From Firmicutes bacterium HGW-Firmicutes-8 (GTDB lineage: Bacteria; Bacillota; Thermincolia; Thermincolales; UBA2595): a stretch of 64,000 nucleotides of DNA. Under the pieces are notes generated by a model. The model ran no database searches. It saw nothing but the letters and a program-made list of their open reading frames with translations, and was not told where the DNA came from. The DNA is taken from contig PGZN01000003.1 in assembly GCA_002840165.1 (NCBI GenBank), forward strand, positions 17,734 through 81,733. Reading direction: 5' to 3'. Shown here piece after piece: positions 61,330 to 64,000 of the stretch (its first letter is position 1; every line of letters begins with the position of its first letter). The position numbers and the translations under genes are program-made.

Positions 61330-62412
61330 GTGAAATATGCGAGTCAAAACGAGTATGAAGTTTTTGCTGTTAAAGTAAGATGGTTGGCTGTATTAAGCGC
61401 CCCAGTACTCGTATGGTTTTACACGCGCAGCATCTCCTATGGGTTGGCTTTAGGCACATTAATTTTAATCCTGTTTAACGGTTTTACTGGCTTTTATTTA
61501 TCAAGAAAGATTAACACACATGATTATTCTCTTCTCTTCTCATTAATTGATGCTGTTTACCTCACGAGCATTTATGTTTATACTCTGCCAAATCTGGGAG
61601 GGCTCCCCCAGCTTTATTACTTTCTGATGCTGATCATGGGGATACGCCACGGTATGGCGAAATATTACTGGATTGTTTTGATCAACGTTTTGTTGTATGT
61701 CTCCTCAACTGGTCTTGGAAGCTGCTACAATGGGTTAAAAATTGATCAAGTTATTTTATTTACTAATATATTTTTTTTAATCTCTTTTGGGGCCATGAGC
61801 TCATATATTCTAAACAGATATTATGAACAGCAGCTCGAAAAGGAAGAACTTATCACCGAGCTCCAGGCAGCCTACGAGCAGCTCTGTGTTTACAATATTC
61901 AGGTCGAGGAATTAGCTAACACGGACCCTCTTACAGGTCTGTATAACTACCGGTTTTTTACGGAACGCCTGGAAAAAGAAATAAAAGCTTCAAAAAGGTA
62001 TAACCGTTCCCTGTCACTTATCATTATAGATATTGACCATTTTAAGGATTTTAACGACACTTACGGTCATCCGGCAGGCGATGTGGCTCTTAAGGAAACG
62101 TCAAATATTTTCAAACAGAAAGTCAGGGACAAAGATGTATTATCAAGATACGGCGGAGAAGAATTTTTGATCCTCCTCCCGTCAACCGGAATTGAAGAGG
62201 CTTACAAGTGCGCCGAGCGAATCAGAGAGGCAGTTCAGCAGCACAAAATCCATATTGATGAAAAACACGAGGATGTAAGTATAACTATCAGCGGAGGCGT
62301 AGCCTGTTTCCCCTCAGATGCCTCTACCGGTGAACAGCTGCTGCGGATTGCCGATGAAGTCCTCTATTCCGCCAAGCACAAAGGAAGAAATAAGATCTAC
62401 CGCCGACTGTAA
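61330..62412 (+). CDS. membrane-anchored diguanylate cyclase (GGDEF)
   Basis: Of the 360 residues, about 1-170 contain five or six membrane helices. A short coiled coil (EKEELITELQAAYEQL) leads to a GGDEF domain with DPLTGLYNYRFF, IIDIDHFKDFNDTYGHPAGD and RYGGEEFLILLP. The GGEEF signature is intact, so c-di-GMP synthesis is expected; no RxxD I-site is obvious just upstream. GTG at 61330 follows GGGAGGTG. Confidence 0.92.
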   Translation: MKYASQNEYEVFAVKVRWLAVLSAPVLVWFYTRSISYGLALGTLILILFNGFTGFYLSRKINTHDYSLLFSLIDAVYLTSIYVYTLPNLGGLPQLYYFLMLIMGIRHGMAKYYWIVLINVLLYVSSTGLGSCYNGLKIDQVILFTNIFFLISFGAMSSYILNRYYEQQLEKEELITELQAAYEQLCVYNIQVEELANTDPLTGLYNYRFFTERLEKEIKASKRYNRSLSLIIIDIDHFKDFNDTYGHPAGDVALKETSNIFKQKVRDKDVLSRYGGEEFLILLPSTGIEEAYKCAERIREAVQQHKIHIDEKHEDVSITISGGVACFPSDASTGEQLLRIADEVLYSAKHKGRNKIYRRL

Positions 62413-62454
62413 AAAGAAAACACAGAGATCCTAGCGCAGCAAAGCTGCAATCAA

Positions 62455-63015
62455 ATTTAATTACAACCGCGGAGAGCGCGGAGATAACGGAGTGACGCGG
62501 AGAATAAATAAAAAATGGAATTAAACCAACAACAGCCCTCTATTTAAAGATTTCTTTTTGTAATAATATGTTTTCCCTCCGCGGTCTCCGCATCCTCTGC
62601 GGTCTCCGCGGTTTAAGCTTTTCCGATTTACTCCAAAACGGTAAGAAGATTTATCTGGCAAAAATTTAGTTTAAAAAACAAACTTTCACGAAGTAGTAGT
62701 ACAGAGAAGAACAGAGGACACAGAGAGTAAGCGATAACCTTTACCAGATTCCTTCTATCGAAGTACGCTGATAATTTAAACAAAATATATACAAAACAAA
62801 AAAACAGTTACAGGTCATATGAGTATTCTCTTCTACCCAATATAGTTCTGCTATATCATACAAAACCGCGGAGACCGCAGAGGATGCGGAGAGCGCGGAA
62901 ATTAAAAATTGATTTGTTAAGTTTTTTAAGGGATCTTATTTTATAAAACAAAAAAATATTATTTCTCCTCCGCGTGCTCCGTTATCTCCGCGAACTCCGC
63001 GTTATTAAAGAGCTG
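62455..63015. repeat. dispersed GCGGAGA-type inverted repeats
   Basis: Short blocks of CCGCGGAGA and GCGGAGATAACGGAG type occur in both orientations. The clearest are a block at about 62575-62614 (CTCCGCGGTCTCCGCATCC) and its inverted copy at about 62868-62903, with further pieces at 62466-62505 and 62968-63003. Similar units occur at about 33555-33585. No gene is seen between 62413 and 63150. Confidence 0.7.
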
Positions 63016-63149
63016 CGAAGCAACTAGGACTCTATAGATTAATTACCGGAGGTTACATCTGTGTAGGTGAGAAAATCGAGTGTATGAATATCTGATTAGT
63101 AAATTTGTTTTTATATTGATAATTTCTTAAGGTACAGAGTTACTAAATT

Positions 63150-64000
63150 GAACTGAGGAGTAGGTATTACTGATTACTGTCGGGATAGAGGACAGGCGCG
63201 CGCACCTCTCAGAGTAAGTCACGTTTCCTGCCGCCCCCCTACGATTCCGGACGGTCGGATTTCCCGAGTCCGGTTCCCAAATCGCCCTAAGCTTAAATGG
63301 TGACACCCATATACACCCATTGACCATCTGGTTTGCTCAAGGACTAGCCCTTCTTCCAGATGTGCGTGAATCAGGCTCCGTAAGTCCTGCGCACCCTTGG
63401 GCGTCCAAGTGCCCAGAGGCCCTTCGCTCTGCCTAGTCGTTAACCGGCAGAAGTCCAGTTTTCCTGTACTTAAGAGGACGTTACTCCTCTCTCATCGCTA
63501 CTACAACCTCATGCGCCAGTCCTAAATCCTCCACGACCCTTCGCTTGTCTGCTATAGCCGTGGTCTTTGCCGGTTGTTGTCATCCCAAGCAGGAAGTAGG
63601 ACTTTCCCGACGTTATCTCTGAGAAACTTTCCCTAAATGCCAGAACCCATACCCCGGTTGCTTCTGAGGTGCACTTAGCCGTTTCTTCCCTCAGAACATC
63701 GGCCTTCCCCACACAGAGACCAGGTCGGCGCTATACAAATATCCCTTCAACAGCTTCAGAAGGGCAGAGATTTCGGGGCTGCAGTATTCGTTATTCCTTC
63801 TGGCCTTTAAGTTTGCTCGCCACACCGGCTGTTTCGACCTTATGCTTTGCTGCATAGGCCGCCGTGGCTTTTACATCCAAGCGGAACGTGGCTTGTTACC
63901 TCCCCACGCATTGGATATGCTAGTCACCCGAATCGGCTAATTGGTGACAGGAGACTTTCACTCCATTAGTTACTCAGCCTTGTCGGCTGCTCCCTCTGTG
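63150..64000 (-). other. probable group II intron fragment (ribozyme part)
   Basis: This GC-rich 850-base stretch has no supported protein but reads on the minus strand like the 5' structured RNA of bacterial group II introns: GAGTGAAAGTCTCC, then AAGGTCGAAACAGCCGG, and many short complementary arms. A 67-codon frame (63509-63712) inside it is of the kind that group II introns generate by chance. No reverse transcriptase ORF follows towards lower coordinates, so this copy is truncated. The identification is by overall resemblance; domain V was not found. Confidence 0.4.

Noticed and set aside
63509..63712. 67-codon minus-strand frame in the terminal structured region
   Set aside because: It overlaps the putative intron RNA and has no start signal or protein family.

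Overview
The window comes from a spore-forming anaerobic Firmicute, most likely a relative of Desulfotomaculum or Pelotomaculum (Peptococcaceae). This is inferred from a CotF-type coat protein, LysM spore-type proteins, the NfeD/FloA pair, CsoR/CopA, a yybP-ykoY riboswitch, a DUF2284 protein, a membrane-anchored Tat formate-dehydrogenase-type complex and Gram-positive LexA and sigma-A sites. No 16S gene is present, so placement rests on gene content only.

Layout. 1-5.8 kb is a decayed, AT-rich accessory patch: a broken IS66 transposase, a flavodoxin fragment, a beta-carbonic-anhydrase-like gene, purC with a 5'-truncated purE, a DUF2284 gene with an in-frame UGA followed by a SECIS-like hairpin, a broken lipoprotein gene and an ATP-grasp relic. 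5.8-9.3 kb carries a coat protein and the nfeD-floA membrane-microdomain operon. 9.8-12.9 kb is a RiPP cluster: a precursor with six Cys in CX3 spacing plus two radical SAM enzymes. 13-16.6 kb has a membrane protein, an XRE regulator, a LysM protein, an HD-GYP protein and a CheX-like protein. 16.8-21.8 kb is a LexA-controlled mutasome (ImuB-like, DUF6504, DnaE2-like).

22-25.3 kb holds LysM, DUF72, DedA and a riboswitch-controlled TerC gene. 25.3-31.8 kb is a copper locus (copA, csoR, two CsoR-type boxes) whose divergent gene is a large FAD/Fe-S oxidoreductase with a Met-rich tail. 32.4-33.5 kb contains eroded MNT/HEPN toxin-antitoxin genes between two copies of a dispersed small-RNA-like repeat. 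33.7-38.2 kb is a three-gene formate-dehydrogenase-like complex. 38.3-44.1 kb has a Memo-like lipoprotein and a giant alpha-2-macroglobulin-like protein. 44.4-51.6 kb carries small zinc proteins, FmdE, an orphan Flp pilin, a GGDEF/HD-GYP protein without an obvious start, ComFB, a K+ channel, Ddl and a PHP phosphoesterase.

51.66 kb is tRNA-Trp(CCA). Its 3' end is repeated at 56.24 kb, delimiting a 4.5-kb island without an integrase that encodes an excisionase-like HTH and an operon of two proteasome-like Ntn-fold proteins. 56.6-62.4 kb is ordinary chromosome (GNAT, SurE, DUF4264, FolE, QueE, DUF2225, GGDEF). The last 1.5 kb has GC-rich inverted repeats and what looks like a truncated group II intron.

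The most unusual items are the proteasome-like pair on the tRNA island, the dispersed promoter-plus-hairpin repeat (five copies), the possible DUF2284 selenoprotein, the CX3-repeat RiPP cluster and the CsoR box upstream of a Met-tailed oxidoreductase.
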